Source: Flavobacterium undicola (GTDB lineage: Bacteria > Bacteroidota > Bacteroidia > Flavobacteriales > Flavobacteriaceae). From it: a stretch of 64,000 bases of DNA. Location: positions 1 through 64,000 of the forward strand of contig NZ_JAAAPM020000011.1 in assembly GCF_009909155.2 (NCBI RefSeq), written 5' to 3'. Below, piece after piece: positions 35,105-43,747 of this stretch (position 1 is its first letter; the number at the start of each line of letters is the position of its first letter). The notes below the pieces were generated by a model, which did not search any database, was not told the origin of the DNA, and was given only the letters and a program-made list of their open reading frames with translations. The translations under genes were made by a program, and so were the position numbers.

Positions 35105-35340
35105 GATTTGTATTCGGCATAAAGTCCGCATAGCGGACGATTTATATTGTAACAATGGATTTTAATCCGTTGATAACAAAAATAGGATAATAAAAAGTTC
35201 CGTAGGAACGATTCATTTATATCAGCCAATGATAACAAAAGGCAGATTTAAAAAAAAATGAATCGTTCCTACGGAACTTCTTTATACATAATTACCTACT
35301 TTCAACGGATTAAAATCCATTGTTACAATATATTACGAGC
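35105..35340 (+). repeat. Nested inverted-repeat element between convergent genes
   Basis: Outer arms: ATTGTAACAATGGATTTTAA near 35143 and its inverse near 35310-35333. Inner arms: AGTTCCGTAGGAACGATTCA near 35196 and its inverse near 35259-35281. A small GTCCGC/GCGGAC hairpin lies at the left edge. No ORF is present. The layout could fold into a long cruciform and end transcription from both sides (emrB and yaaA). Confidence 0.75.
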
Positions 35341-35417
35341 CTATGGCTCTTGAATCCACTTATCAAATATTATGGAATTCGAAACTTCTTTTTTATAAAA
35401 CTCTTTCTTAATTCTTT

Positions 35418-36176
35418 TTATCTAGTAAAAACCAAATGATTTCCTTTGGATAAATTGGCATCAAATTGATAGCCTTCATAATTAAATCCTTTCAGGTCGT
35501 CAATAGTTTCGGCATTGGTATCAATAATATAACGCACCATCATTCCTCGGGCTTTTTTAGCAAAAAAACTAATCATCTTTAGCTTTCCATCTTTATAATC
35601 CTTGAAATCCGGAGTGATTACAGGAACTTTTAAGGCTTTGGTATCAATTGCTGAGAAATATTCGTTACTGGCTAAATTGATAAACAATTCGCCTTTTTTT
35701 AATTCTTTATTTAGCGAATGTGTTAAAGTAGTTTTCCAAAATTCATATAGATTTTTTTTGTCTCCAATAGGCAATTTCGTTCCCATTTCCAGTCGGTAGG
35801 CTTGCATCAAATCCAATGGATGTAAGATTCCGTACAAACCAGACAGAATTCTTAATTTGTCTTGAAGAACGTCTAATTTTTCAACAGGAATCGTGTAAGC
35901 ATCTAATCCTGTGTACACATCGCCATCAAAAGTATAAACGGCGGGACGTGCATTTTCGGGTGTAAAAGGAGTTTTCCAATCTTTATTACGCTGCCAGTTT
36001 AAATCGGCTAACTTATCTGAAATAGACATTAAATCAGCTAAATCCTTAGGCGATTGCTGTTTTAATACTTTATGAACTTGTCTGGATTCTTTTAAAAACG
36101 AAGGTTGAGTAAATTGAGTTGTCGGCAATTCTTTCTCGAAATTCAATGATTTGGCGGGTGATATTACTATTTTCAT
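35418..36176 (-). CDS. yaaA: Peroxide stress protein YaaA-like
   Basis: A 252-residue protein of the YaaA (DUF328) family: MKIVISPAKSLNFEKEL at the N-terminus, LMSISDKLADLN, YTFDGDVYTGLDAYT and the conserved C-terminal FAKKARGMMVRYII. In E. coli, YaaA lowers free iron and protects DNA during hydrogen peroxide stress. The full length is present. It is convergent with emrB and divergent from nhaA, 225 bases away. Confidence 0.92.
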   Translation of the reverse strand: MKIVISPAKSLNFEKELPTTQFTQPSFLKESRQVHKVLKQQSPKDLADLMSISDKLADLNWQRNKDWKTPFTPENARPAVYTFDGDVYTGLDAYTIPVEKLDVLQDKLRILSGLYGILHPLDLMQAYRLEMGTKLPIGDKKNLYEFWKTTLTHSLNKELKKGELFINLASNEYFSAIDTKALKVPVITPDFKDYKDGKLKMISFFAKKARGMMVRYIIDTNAETIDDLKGFNYEGYQFDANLSKGNHLVFTR

Positions 36177-36401
36177 AAAGTGCTATTGGCATTTTTTCTT
36201 ATCCAATTTCAAAAATACTAATTGCAAACAAATTAATAAGCAGAATTAAATTCTTTTAACTGAATTCAGTTAAAAATCATTTCTAGTTCCTCTATTTTAA
36301 TAAAGATAATTAAAGACCATTCGCAATTTATAACCGGATTTCACTAAGTATTTCGCTATTTTTGTATGTAACTACTTTTTTCTAAATTGTAGAAAGCAAT
36401 C

Positions 36402-37607
36402 ATGTCTTTAACTAAAGAACAAAACAATATAAAACAGATGAGAAAGACAATGAAACGCCTTTACAATTCAGCCCTTTTTAAAGATTTTTTCGAAAGTGAA
36501 AAATTCAGTGGACTGGTTTTAATTGGCTGTACCTTAGTTTCTTTATCCCTGGCCAATTCTATTTTTGCCGAGCAGTACTTTAATACCTGGCATACCAGAA
36601 TAGGAAGCGGAAGTCTTGAATATTGGATTAACGATGGTTTGATGACCATTTTCTTTTTATTAATCGGATTGGAATTAGAACGGGAAATTTATCTGGGTGA
36701 ATTATCCAATATAAAAGAAGCCTTATTGCCTATTTTTGCAGCCTTAGGAGGTATGCTGGTACCTGCCGGTCTCTATTTATTACTCAACTACGGAACCGTT
36801 GCTCAATCGGGAGCCGGTATCCCAATGGCTACCGATATTGCTTTTGCCTTAGGAGTCTTGTCTTTATTAGGAAATCGGATACCATTATCATTAAAAGTTT
36901 TCTTAACTGCCTTAGCCGTTATCGACGATTTAGGAGCGATTCTGGTAATTGCTGTTTTTTATACTAAAACTATTTTTTGGACTAATTTTGCTATTGCTTT
37001 TGGTATTATGTTGTTTTTATTTATCCTTAATCGAATGAAAGTAAAAAGCCTGATTCCTTACCTTATAGGAGGAGTTATCATGTGGTATTTTATGTTAAAT
37101 TCTGGAATTCATGCTACTATTACTGGCGTTTTATTGGCTTTTGTTATTCCTTTTGGAGATGGAAGCAAACATTCTACTTCATACAAATTACAACATTCTA
37201 TAAATAAACCCGTTGCCTTTATTATCCTTCCGTTATTTGCTTTAGCGAATACCGCAATTGTTTTAGGATCAGATATTATAACAACATTAAATTTACATTA
37301 CAGCATCGGAATCATGTTGGGCTTAGTCATTGGAAAACCATTAGGCATTGCCTTATTTAGCTTTTTAGCGGTTTCTTTGGGCTTATGCAAATTACCAAAA
37401 GATTTGAATTGGAAAACCATTATAAGCGTTGGTTTTCTGGGAGGAATTGGTTTTACCATGTCTATTTTTGTTACCCTACTTGCTTTTGATGACCAGCATA
37501 TTATTAATAATGCTAAGTTTATCATTTTACTTTCTTCACTGATCGCAGGTATTGTTGGTTTTATTTTATTAAAGCAAAATTTAAAGCGCAACCATGGATC
37601 TATTTAG
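36402..37607 (+). CDS. nhaA: Na+/H+ antiporter NhaA
   Basis: A 401-residue inner-membrane antiporter with about 11 or 12 helices. It contains the helix-IV TDIAFALGVLSLLG motif and the paired Asp residues in ALAVIDDLGAILVIA that bind sodium and protons. The GGIGFTMSIF segment near the C-terminus is also conserved. An internal Met at residue 17 is an alternative start, but the first one is kept. It overlaps the alkB-like gene by 14 bases, so the two are probably co-translated. Confidence 0.94.
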   Translation: MSLTKEQNNIKQMRKTMKRLYNSALFKDFFESEKFSGLVLIGCTLVSLSLANSIFAEQYFNTWHTRIGSGSLEYWINDGLMTIFFLLIGLELEREIYLGELSNIKEALLPIFAALGGMLVPAGLYLLLNYGTVAQSGAGIPMATDIAFALGVLSLLGNRIPLSLKVFLTALAVIDDLGAILVIAVFYTKTIFWTNFAIAFGIMLFLFILNRMKVKSLIPYLIGGVIMWYFMLNSGIHATITGVLLAFVIPFGDGSKHSTSYKLQHSINKPVAFIILPLFALANTAIVLGSDIITTLNLHYSIGIMLGLVIGKPLGIALFSFLAVSLGLCKLPKDLNWKTIISVGFLGGIGFTMSIFVTLLAFDDQHIINNAKFIILLSSLIAGIVGFILLKQNLKRNHGSI

Positions 37608-38205
37608 TAGCGAATTCGACGAAAACACCAACCTTTTGCCTAAAGACGGCACGGTTTTGTACTATGGTAAAATCATGGATTATTCTAAAGCACAGCACTT
37701 TTTCAATCGTTTAATGGAAACTATCGAATGGAAAAATGACGAAGCTATTATTTTTGGCCAACTCATTACTACCAAACGAAAAGTGGCTTGGTATGGCGAT
37801 ACTCATTTTAAATACAGCTATTCAAAAATAACTAAAGAAGCGCTTCTTTGGACTCCGGAACTGGAAGAATTAAAACGTTTAGTCGAAGAAAAAACTGCCG
37901 AAACCTTCAATTCCTGCTTACTGAATTTATATCATGATGGCAATGAAGGCATGGCCTGGCACAGCGATGGAGAAAAAGATTTGAAAAAAAATGGAGCCAT
38001 AGCTTCATTGAGCTTTGGTGCCGAAAGAAAATTTGCTTTCAAACACAAAACAACCAAAGAAACTGTTTCTCTAAACCTTGAACACGGAAGCCTCTTAGTC
38101 ATGAAAGACGAAACCCAAACCCATTGGCTACACCGCCTTCCTCCTACTAAAAAAATCTTCAAACCTCGAATTAACTTGACTTTTAGAACTATTGTTACTC
38201 AATAA
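37594..38205 (+). CDS. alkB: AlkB-family alpha-ketoglutarate-dependent dioxygenase
   Basis: A 203-residue Fe(II)/2-oxoglutarate dioxygenase. The metal ligands are His123 and Asp125 in MAWHSDGEKD and probably His180 in THWLHRLPP. The 2-oxoglutarate-binding Arg is in PRINLTFR (Arg192/Arg198), the family RxNxTxR motif. It would repair alkylated bases (ALKBH2/AlkB-type demethylation). It starts within the end of nhaA, an unusual partner for a repair gene. Confidence 0.9.
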   Translation: MDLFSSEFDENTNLLPKDGTVLYYGKIMDYSKAQHFFNRLMETIEWKNDEAIIFGQLITTKRKVAWYGDTHFKYSYSKITKEALLWTPELEELKRLVEEKTAETFNSCLLNLYHDGNEGMAWHSDGEKDLKKNGAIASLSFGAERKFAFKHKTTKETVSLNLEHGSLLVMKDETQTHWLHRLPPTKKIFKPRINLTFRTIVTQ

Positions 38206-38220
38206 TTTTTTTACCACATA

Positions 38221-38240
38221 CCTGTCTGCCGACAGGCAGG
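38221..38240 (+). repeat. Near-palindromic repeat
   Basis: CCTGTCTGCCGACAGGCAGG folds into a hairpin with one G-T wobble. It lies in the short spacer downstream of alkB, with CATATAAG-type sequence repeated on both sides. The rest of the spacer to 38446 has no gene. Confidence 0.55.
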
Positions 38241-38446
38241 AGTCATATAAGTTTCTTGTTTCTACTAAAACCAAAAACTTATATGCCTTATTATGGTCTA
38301 ATTAATGTACAAAAACTACTTAAAAACAATGTTTTTTTTAGCTAAAGCAACTATAAATAAAGGTTTTATTTTGTTTTTCAACAGACCTTTACTATCTTTC
38401 CACATCGATTTAACCAATTACACAGAACCCTTAAACATTTAAAAAA

Positions 38447-40420
38447 ATGTTAGAAGAAACGAATGATAACCTGCCTCAATCTCAGAATGAGTCAGATGGA
38501 AATTTAGCTACTGATATCCAAGTGAATAATCAAGCTACAACTAATCCTGAAGTGGAACAAGAACCAACTTTAGAAGAGACAGATGAAGCAGCAGTAATTT
38601 GTGAAAAGCAACAAGCTTTAAACGAAATTGAAGCATCAAACGCTGAAGAAAACGAAGACGAAACCTTAAAAGCCCGTCACGAAATTCCGATGCTTGATTA
38701 TGATACTTTGTCGATGGAAGTATTAGTTGATGAGTTGCAAAAACTGGTTTCGAATGAAAAAGTCATGTCGATACGTGACCATATCGAAGAAATCAAAAAA
38801 GCGTTTTTGTCAAAATACAACCATTTTATCGAAGAGAAAAAAGAAGAATTCCACGCCGAAAACCCAGAAAGCACCGAAGAATTTCAGTATCATTTCCCTT
38901 TAAAAACAAAATTTGATCAATTTTATACTTTATATAAAGACAATAAAAACACCCATTTTAAAAGTTTACAAAACAATCTAAAAACTAATTTAGAAGTTCG
39001 ACTAGCCATAGTTGAAGAACTAAAAGAGCTGATTAATCCAAATGAAAATATTAAAGATACCCTAAAACATTTCAACGAATTAAGAGAGCGTTGGAAAAAT
39101 GCAGGTGCTATCCCAAAAGACAAATACAACCACGTTTGGAACAACTATCATTTTCATGTAGAGAATTTTTACGATTATTTACACCTCGATAGAGAAGCCC
39201 GAGATTTAGATTTCAAACACAATTTAGAGCAAAAACAAAAAATAATTGCGCGTGTAGAAGAATTAATACAGGAGCAAGATATCAATAAAGCATTTAGAGA
39301 ATTACAAGATTTACACCGCATCTGGAAAGAAGAAATTGGTCCTGTTTCCAGAGAACATCGCGATACCATTTGGAATCAATTTAGTGATTTAACTAAAAAA
39401 ATGCACGACAAACGCGAAGTCCTTTTTGAAAAAATAAGAGGAACTGAGCATGAAAATCTAGAGAAAAAGAACTCTATTATTGCCCAAATTGAAGAATTAG
39501 CGACTATAAAAGTAAATGCGCATTCGCAATGGCTCGTTCAAATAGAAAAAGTAGAAGCTTTAAGAGAGGCTTTTTTCTCAACTGGAAAAGTTCCTACTGA
39601 TGTAAACGAAGCAACCTGGGCAGCCTTTAAAACTGCGGTTAGAAATTTTAATTCCTTCAAAAACTCTTTTTACAAAGACATCAAGAAAGAACAAAATGAA
39701 AATCTGACTAAAAAAAATGCCTTAGTAGCTAAAGCAAATGAATTAAAAGACAATGAAGATTTTGCAGCTACTACTCCAATCATGAAACAAATTCAGGAGG
39801 ATTGGAAAAAAATAGGTCATGTTCCTAGAAAATATTCTGATAAAGTTTGGGCTGAATTTAAAGAAGCCTGTAATCATTTTTTTGATCGTCTAAAAGAACA
39901 ACAAAATGAGCATAATGCCGAAGAAATGGAAGCTTTTGATAAAAAGAAAGCCTATCTGGAAGCTATAAAAGAATTTCAGTTAACAGGAGAACACAAAACC
40001 GATTTAGATGCTATAAAACTGCACATTGAAAACTGGAAAAGCTACGGCAAAGTACCTTTTACCAGAAGACATATCGAAGGGAAATTTAATAAAATATTAG
40101 ATGCCCTTTTTGACAAATTGAGTTTGAGCAAAAAAGATTCTGAAATGATGCGTTTTGCTAATAAAATAGGAAATCTTTCTGAAGGGGGTGATAACCGAAA
40201 AATAGAAAACGAAAAGATTTTTATTATTCGTAAAATCGAAGAAGTACAAAACGAAATTTTCCAATTAGAAAATAACATTCAGTTTTTCACCAATACCAAA
40301 AACGCTAAAAAAGAAAATTCTATTGTTTTAGAAGTTCGAAAAAACATTGCTATTCACAAAGAAAGCCTTGATACATGGAAAGAAAAACTAAAACAACTTA
40401 GAAATATAAATCAAGAATAA
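38447..40420 (+). CDS. DUF349 repeat protein
   Basis: A 657-residue protein. The acidic, low-complexity N-terminal 85 residues (rich in Glu, Asn and Thr) precede repeated helical segments with the DUF349 signature: basic and aromatic residues around WKxxGxxP (RWKNAGAIPKDKYN, WKEEIGPVSREHRD, EAFFSTGKVPTDVN, DWKKIGHVPRKYSD, NWKSYGKVPFTRR), i.e. five recognisable units. The C-terminal 70 residues look like coiled coil. It is cytoplasmic and of unknown function. A terminator follows 45 bases downstream. Confidence 0.9.
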   Translation: MLEETNDNLPQSQNESDGNLATDIQVNNQATTNPEVEQEPTLEETDEAAVICEKQQALNEIEASNAEENEDETLKARHEIPMLDYDTLSMEVLVDELQKLVSNEKVMSIRDHIEEIKKAFLSKYNHFIEEKKEEFHAENPESTEEFQYHFPLKTKFDQFYTLYKDNKNTHFKSLQNNLKTNLEVRLAIVEELKELINPNENIKDTLKHFNELRERWKNAGAIPKDKYNHVWNNYHFHVENFYDYLHLDREARDLDFKHNLEQKQKIIARVEELIQEQDINKAFRELQDLHRIWKEEIGPVSREHRDTIWNQFSDLTKKMHDKREVLFEKIRGTEHENLEKKNSIIAQIEELATIKVNAHSQWLVQIEKVEALREAFFSTGKVPTDVNEATWAAFKTAVRNFNSFKNSFYKDIKKEQNENLTKKNALVAKANELKDNEDFAATTPIMKQIQEDWKKIGHVPRKYSDKVWAEFKEACNHFFDRLKEQQNEHNAEEMEAFDKKKAYLEAIKEFQLTGEHKTDLDAIKLHIENWKSYGKVPFTRRHIEGKFNKILDALFDKLSLSKKDSEMMRFANKIGNLSEGGDNRKIENEKIFIIRKIEEVQNEIFQLENNIQFFTNTKNAKKENSIVLEVRKNIAIHKESLDTWKEKLKQLRNINQE

Positions 40421-40464
40421 CAGGAAAAGTTAGAAGTTTAAAAAACAGACACCAGAAGCTAGAT

Positions 40465-40505
40465 AAAAAACAGCGATTTTCAAACTGAGAATCGCTGTTT
40501 TTTTT
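40465..40505 (+). terminator. Rho-independent terminator after the DUF349 gene
   Basis: AAAAAACAGCGAT pairs with ATCGCTGTTTTTT (13 bp), followed by extra T residues. The next 70 bases hold GGTTAGAAG-type repeats on the minus strand and then the hemN promoter. Confidence 0.9.
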
Positions 40506-40581
40506 ACACAATGTTTGACTACTCCCCTCTTCCTACTACCCACTTCCCACCTCTAACCTCTAACTTCTAACTTCCACAACC

Positions 40582-40625
40582 ATGATAATTATCATTTCAA
40601 ATCGTTTCAAATCGATTTACTTTTG
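40582..40625 (+). promoter_or_regulatory. hemN promoter with Crp/Fnr-type operator
   Basis: The perfect 14-bp palindrome ATGATAATTATCAT (40582-40595) has TGA-N6-TCA spacing, as in Crp/Fnr sites. A -7 box TACTTTTG lies at 40618-40625. The palindrome centre (40588.5) is 36.5 bases from the last base of the box, which places it at about -41.5 from the start point (class II activator position). The same spacing recurs at ccoS and ccoI. Confidence 0.75.
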
Positions 40626-40646
40626 AATGATAAAAATTAGACCATC

Positions 40647-42011
40647 ATGAAAAATTCTTTGATACAAAAATACAATGTACCTGGCCCCAGATATACCAGT
40701 TATCCAACTGTTCCGTACTGGAATGAAGCCGGATTTTCATATGAAGATTGGATTTCATCTTTCAAAAAAACGTTTGTAGAAAGCAATGCTGAAGAAGGCA
40801 TCAGTTTGTATATTCATCTTCCGTTCTGCGAAAGCCTGTGCACTTTTTGTGGTTGTAACAAACGAATTACTAAGAACCACACTGTAGAATCACCTTATAT
40901 TCAAGCGGTTTTAAAAGAATGGCGTTTGTATAGCCAACTTCTTGACGAAAAACCAATCATCAAAGAAATCCATTTGGGTGGAGGAACACCTACTTTTTTT
41001 TCGACTAAAACCTTAGAAGATTTAATCAATGGTATCTTTGCTTATGCTGTGAAAGCGGAAAATTATGAATTTAGTTTTGAAGGACATCCTAACAATACTA
41101 CTCATGCACATTTACAAAAACTCTACGATTTAGGTTTTAGAAGAGTGAGTTTTGGCGTTCAGGATTATTCCGAAAAAGTACAAAAAGCAATTCATCGCGA
41201 GCAGCCTTTTCATAATGTTGCCAAAGTTACTTTTTGGGCCAGAGAAATTGGCTATTCCTCTATTGGTCACGATATTATTTTTGGCTTGCCTTTTCAAAAA
41301 ATAGAAGATGTTGTCGATACTATCGAAAAAACAAAATCACTACAGCCCGACCGATTGGCTTTTTACAGCTATGCCCATGTGCCTTGGATAAAAGGAAATG
41401 GACAGCGCGGTTTTAAAGACGAAGATATTCCTAAAGACAATGAAAAAAGAATATTGTACCAAGTGGGAAAAGAATTATTACAAAAAAATGGCTACCACGA
41501 AATAGGAATGGATCATTTTGCCTTAGAAACTGATAGTTTGTATCAGTCCTTTAAAAAAGGTCAATTGCACCGCAATTTTATGGGCTACAGTTCTTCTAAA
41601 ACAAAACTGATGATTGGTTTAGGTGTCTCTTCAATTAGTGACAGCTGGTATAGTTTTGCCCAAAATGAGAAAAATTTAGAGGATTATTACCAACTTTTAG
41701 AATGGGACAAACTACCTATTTTTAGAGGACATCTGTTAAACAATGAAGATCTGATCATTAGAAAACACATTCTGAATCTAATGTGCCAATTTGAAACCAC
41801 TTGGGACAAAACCGCTACTTATTTCAAAGAAATTCCCGAAGTTTTGGAACAACTGCGAGAAATGGAAAAAGATGGCATCCTTATAATCAATGAAAACGGA
41901 ATTCAGGTTACCAATAAAGGCAAAGCCTATGTTAGAAATATCTGTATGGCATTTGATTTACACCTAAAAAGAAAAGCCCCCGAAACGGCTTTATTTTCAA
42001 TGACGGTGTAA
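40647..42011 (+). CDS. hemN: Oxygen-independent coproporphyrinogen III oxidase
   Basis: A 454-residue radical-SAM enzyme. The iron-sulfur-binding cysteines are Cys61, Cys65 and Cys68 in PFCESLCTFCGC, followed by a conserved Lys-Arg. Further motifs are EIHLGGGTPTF, FSFEGHPNNTTH and RRVSFGVQDYSEKVQKAIHR, which bind SAM and substrate. It converts coproporphyrinogen III to protoporphyrinogen IX without oxygen, supplying heme for the cbb3 oxidase under low oxygen. The Fnr-type palindrome in its promoter links it to the cco cluster. Confidence 0.94.
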   Translation: MKNSLIQKYNVPGPRYTSYPTVPYWNEAGFSYEDWISSFKKTFVESNAEEGISLYIHLPFCESLCTFCGCNKRITKNHTVESPYIQAVLKEWRLYSQLLDEKPIIKEIHLGGGTPTFFSTKTLEDLINGIFAYAVKAENYEFSFEGHPNNTTHAHLQKLYDLGFRRVSFGVQDYSEKVQKAIHREQPFHNVAKVTFWAREIGYSSIGHDIIFGLPFQKIEDVVDTIEKTKSLQPDRLAFYSYAHVPWIKGNGQRGFKDEDIPKDNEKRILYQVGKELLQKNGYHEIGMDHFALETDSLYQSFKKGQLHRNFMGYSSSKTKLMIGLGVSSISDSWYSFAQNEKNLEDYYQLLEWDKLPIFRGHLLNNEDLIIRKHILNLMCQFETTWDKTATYFKEIPEVLEQLREMEKDGILIINENGIQVTNKGKAYVRNICMAFDLHLKRKAPETALFSMTV

Positions 42012-42055
42012 TAATCTTCAGTTCTAGTGAAATTGATGTCAGCTCTGGCTTATTG

Positions 42056-42112
42056 TGTACGTAAATTTAACGTACATTTTAATTATTAGTACGGGATTTA
42101 AACGTACATTTG
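42056..42112 (+). promoter_or_regulatory. Toxin-antitoxin promoter and operator
   Basis: An inverted repeat TGTACGT/ACGTACA (42056-42062 and 42070-42076) with a 7-base spacer, plus a third copy of AACGTACATTT at 42101, surround the -7 box TACATTTG at 42105-42112. The antitoxin (RHH type) would bind these GTAC sites for autoregulation. Confidence 0.65.
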
Positions 42113-42130
42113 TAAATAAATAATAAAATT

Positions 42131-42424
42131 ATGAGTACTCTGGCAAAAGAACAAGCACGATTTGATGCAAGACTTCCCAAAGAACAAAAACAATTCTTTG
42201 AAAAGGCTGCGCTTTTAGGTGGTTTCAGAAATTTGACTGATTTTATTATGGCAACCGTTGAAGAAAAGGCTAAAGAAATTATTAAGGAAAAAGAACAAAT
42301 TATAGCTTCGGAAAGAGATAGCAAAATATTTTTTGATGCAATAACTAAATCTAAAAGTCCAAATAAAGCTTTATCAGATGCCTTAAACGACTATAATGCT
42401 TTTATCTCTAAATCAGATGATTAA
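42131..42424 (+). CDS. DUF1778-type antitoxin (TacA-like)
   Basis: A 97-residue protein whose N-terminal half (about 10-50) looks like a ribbon-helix-helix DNA-binding domain (ARFDARLPKEQKQFFEKAALLGGFRNLTDFIM). The C-terminal helical tail would neutralise the acetyltransferase toxin. Pairs of this type (TacA/TacT) use acetylation of aminoacyl-tRNA as the toxic activity. The stop overlaps the start of the next gene. Confidence 0.8.
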   Translation: MSTLAKEQARFDARLPKEQKQFFEKAALLGGFRNLTDFIMATVEEKAKEIIKEKEQIIASERDSKIFFDAITKSKSPNKALSDALNDYNAFISKSDD

Positions 42425-42914
42425 ACTTTTAGAAAGCAAGCATAACAAAAAAGGATTTGATTGTGGAAAAGATTTATTGAATAACTATCTCAAAAATCAA
42501 GCAGGACAGGATATTAAACGTAAACTTTCTGGTTGTTTTGTTTTATTAGATGATACAACAGATACCATTTGTGGATATTATACATTATCTAATAATAGTA
42601 TTCCTCTCAGTAGTCTTCCAGATGAAATTCAAAAAAAATTACCCAAATCTTACACCTCTATTCCAACAACACTCTTAGGAAGATTAGCAATTGATCTAAA
42701 ATATCAAGGAAAAGGAATAGGTAAAATTTTATTGATTGATGCTTTAAAAAGAAGTTATGAAATTTCGAAAGAAATTGGCTCTTATGCAATAGTAGTAGAC
42801 CCTATTGATGAAGACGCTGTAAAATTCTATAAAAAATATGGTTTTATACAACTTCCTGATAGTGGTAAAATGTTCATTGCAATTAATACTTTGAAACAAC
42901 TTTTTGACAACTAA
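42417..42914 (+). CDS. GNAT toxin (TacT-like)
   Basis: A 165-residue acetyltransferase from the ATG at 42417, which overlaps the antitoxin stop by eight bases; an upstream Met at 42396 would add seven residues. The acetyl-CoA loop is RLAIDLKYQGKGIGKILL (QGKGIG motif), and the C-terminal VVDPIDEDAVKFYKKYGF block is the typical end of the GNAT core. With the DUF1778 neighbour it fits a TacT-type toxin that acetylates charged tRNAs and halts translation. Confidence 0.83.
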   Translation: MIKLLESKHNKKGFDCGKDLLNNYLKNQAGQDIKRKLSGCFVLLDDTTDTICGYYTLSNNSIPLSSLPDEIQKKLPKSYTSIPTTLLGRLAIDLKYQGKGIGKILLIDALKRSYEISKEIGSYAIVVDPIDEDAVKFYKKYGFIQLPDSGKMFIAINTLKQLFDN

Positions 42915-43125
42915 TTAATACCGCTTACAAGATAAAGTAGCCCTTAGACAAACTATTCAAAAATATAAATCTCCATAAATCCCAACCTCGTTTAAGATAA
43001 TTTAAACGGGGTTTATTTTCCGATATATTAAAACTTTTTTAAACATACTGGAAACCAACAGCAAGCAGCCTTAATAAAAACAACATTTAGAATAATTTTG
43101 TACATTTGAATAAAATAATTTAAGG

Positions 43126-43368
43126 ATGGATTTAGAAGCTAGAAAAATATCATTTATCCAAGAATTTCTCAGACTCCAAAATGAGGAAATAATTGTAGGT
43201 TTAGAAAAACTTCTTCACAAACGAAAAGCTGAACTTTTAGAGAAGGAAATGAAACCTATGAGTATGGAGCAATTCAACAATGAAATTGACCAATCCATAG
43301 AAGATTCAAAAAATGGTCGGGTAATTTCGGCAAAGGATTTGAAAAGAAAAGTTCAGAAATGTAGCTAA
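43126..43368 (+). CDS. Antitoxin partner of a broken RelE/ParE toxin
   Basis: An 80-residue protein with a helical N-terminal half (SFIQEFLRLQNEEIIVGLEKLLHKRK) and a C-terminal toxin-neutralising segment (MSMEQFNNEIDQSIEDSKNGRVISAKDLKRKVQ), typical of small Bacteroidota antitoxins for ParE/RelE toxins. A -7 box TACATTTG lies at 43101-43108. It is intact, but its toxin gene is not. The C-terminal Cys-Ser may be a mutated Trp-Ser (see findings). Confidence 0.7.
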   Translation: MDLEARKISFIQEFLRLQNEEIIVGLEKLLHKRKAELLEKEMKPMSMEQFNNEIDQSIEDSKNGRVISAKDLKRKVQKCS

Positions 43369-43676
43369 CTGTTTTCTGGACTGAATTTGCTGAAGACAAA
43401 CTTGATGATATTTTTGAATACTACAAGTTCAGGGCTGGAATTAGGGTTGCCCAAAAGTTAATAAATGGAATCATTGATACTTCCTTAACATTAGATAAAA
43501 ATGCTTATAGAGGACAAAAAGAAGAATTATTATCTGATAGAGTTCAGTAATTTAGATATCTAGTCTACAAAAATTACAAGATTATATACTGGATAGATGA
43601 AACCAAACTAATTGTTTATGTTGCCAATGTATTTGATTGCAGACAAAATCCAGAAAAACTCACAAACGAACAATAA
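43359..43676 (+). pseudogene. RelE/ParE-type toxin, two nonsense codons
   Basis: A frame overlapping the antitoxin end begins ATG TAG CTA ACT. From the third codon it reads LTVFWTEFAEDKLDDIFEYY, a typical toxin start. TAA at 43548-43550 interrupts it, after which FRYLVYKNYKIIYWIDETK and YVANVFDCRQNPEKL continue to a stop at 43674-43676. Codon 2 (TAG) looks like a mutated GAG. The frame is otherwise well preserved over about 100 codons, so inactivation is recent. Confidence 0.82.
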
Positions 43677-43747
43677 ATCAAAAAAAGCTGTTCCACAAAT
43701 TGCAAAACAGCTTTCATTAAAAAACTTTTTAAACCAAAATATCCTAA

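Noticed and set aside
42131..43676. CRISPR or defence island around the toxin-antitoxin genes
   Set aside because: No repeat-spacer array or effector gene. Only two small toxin-antitoxin pairs were found.
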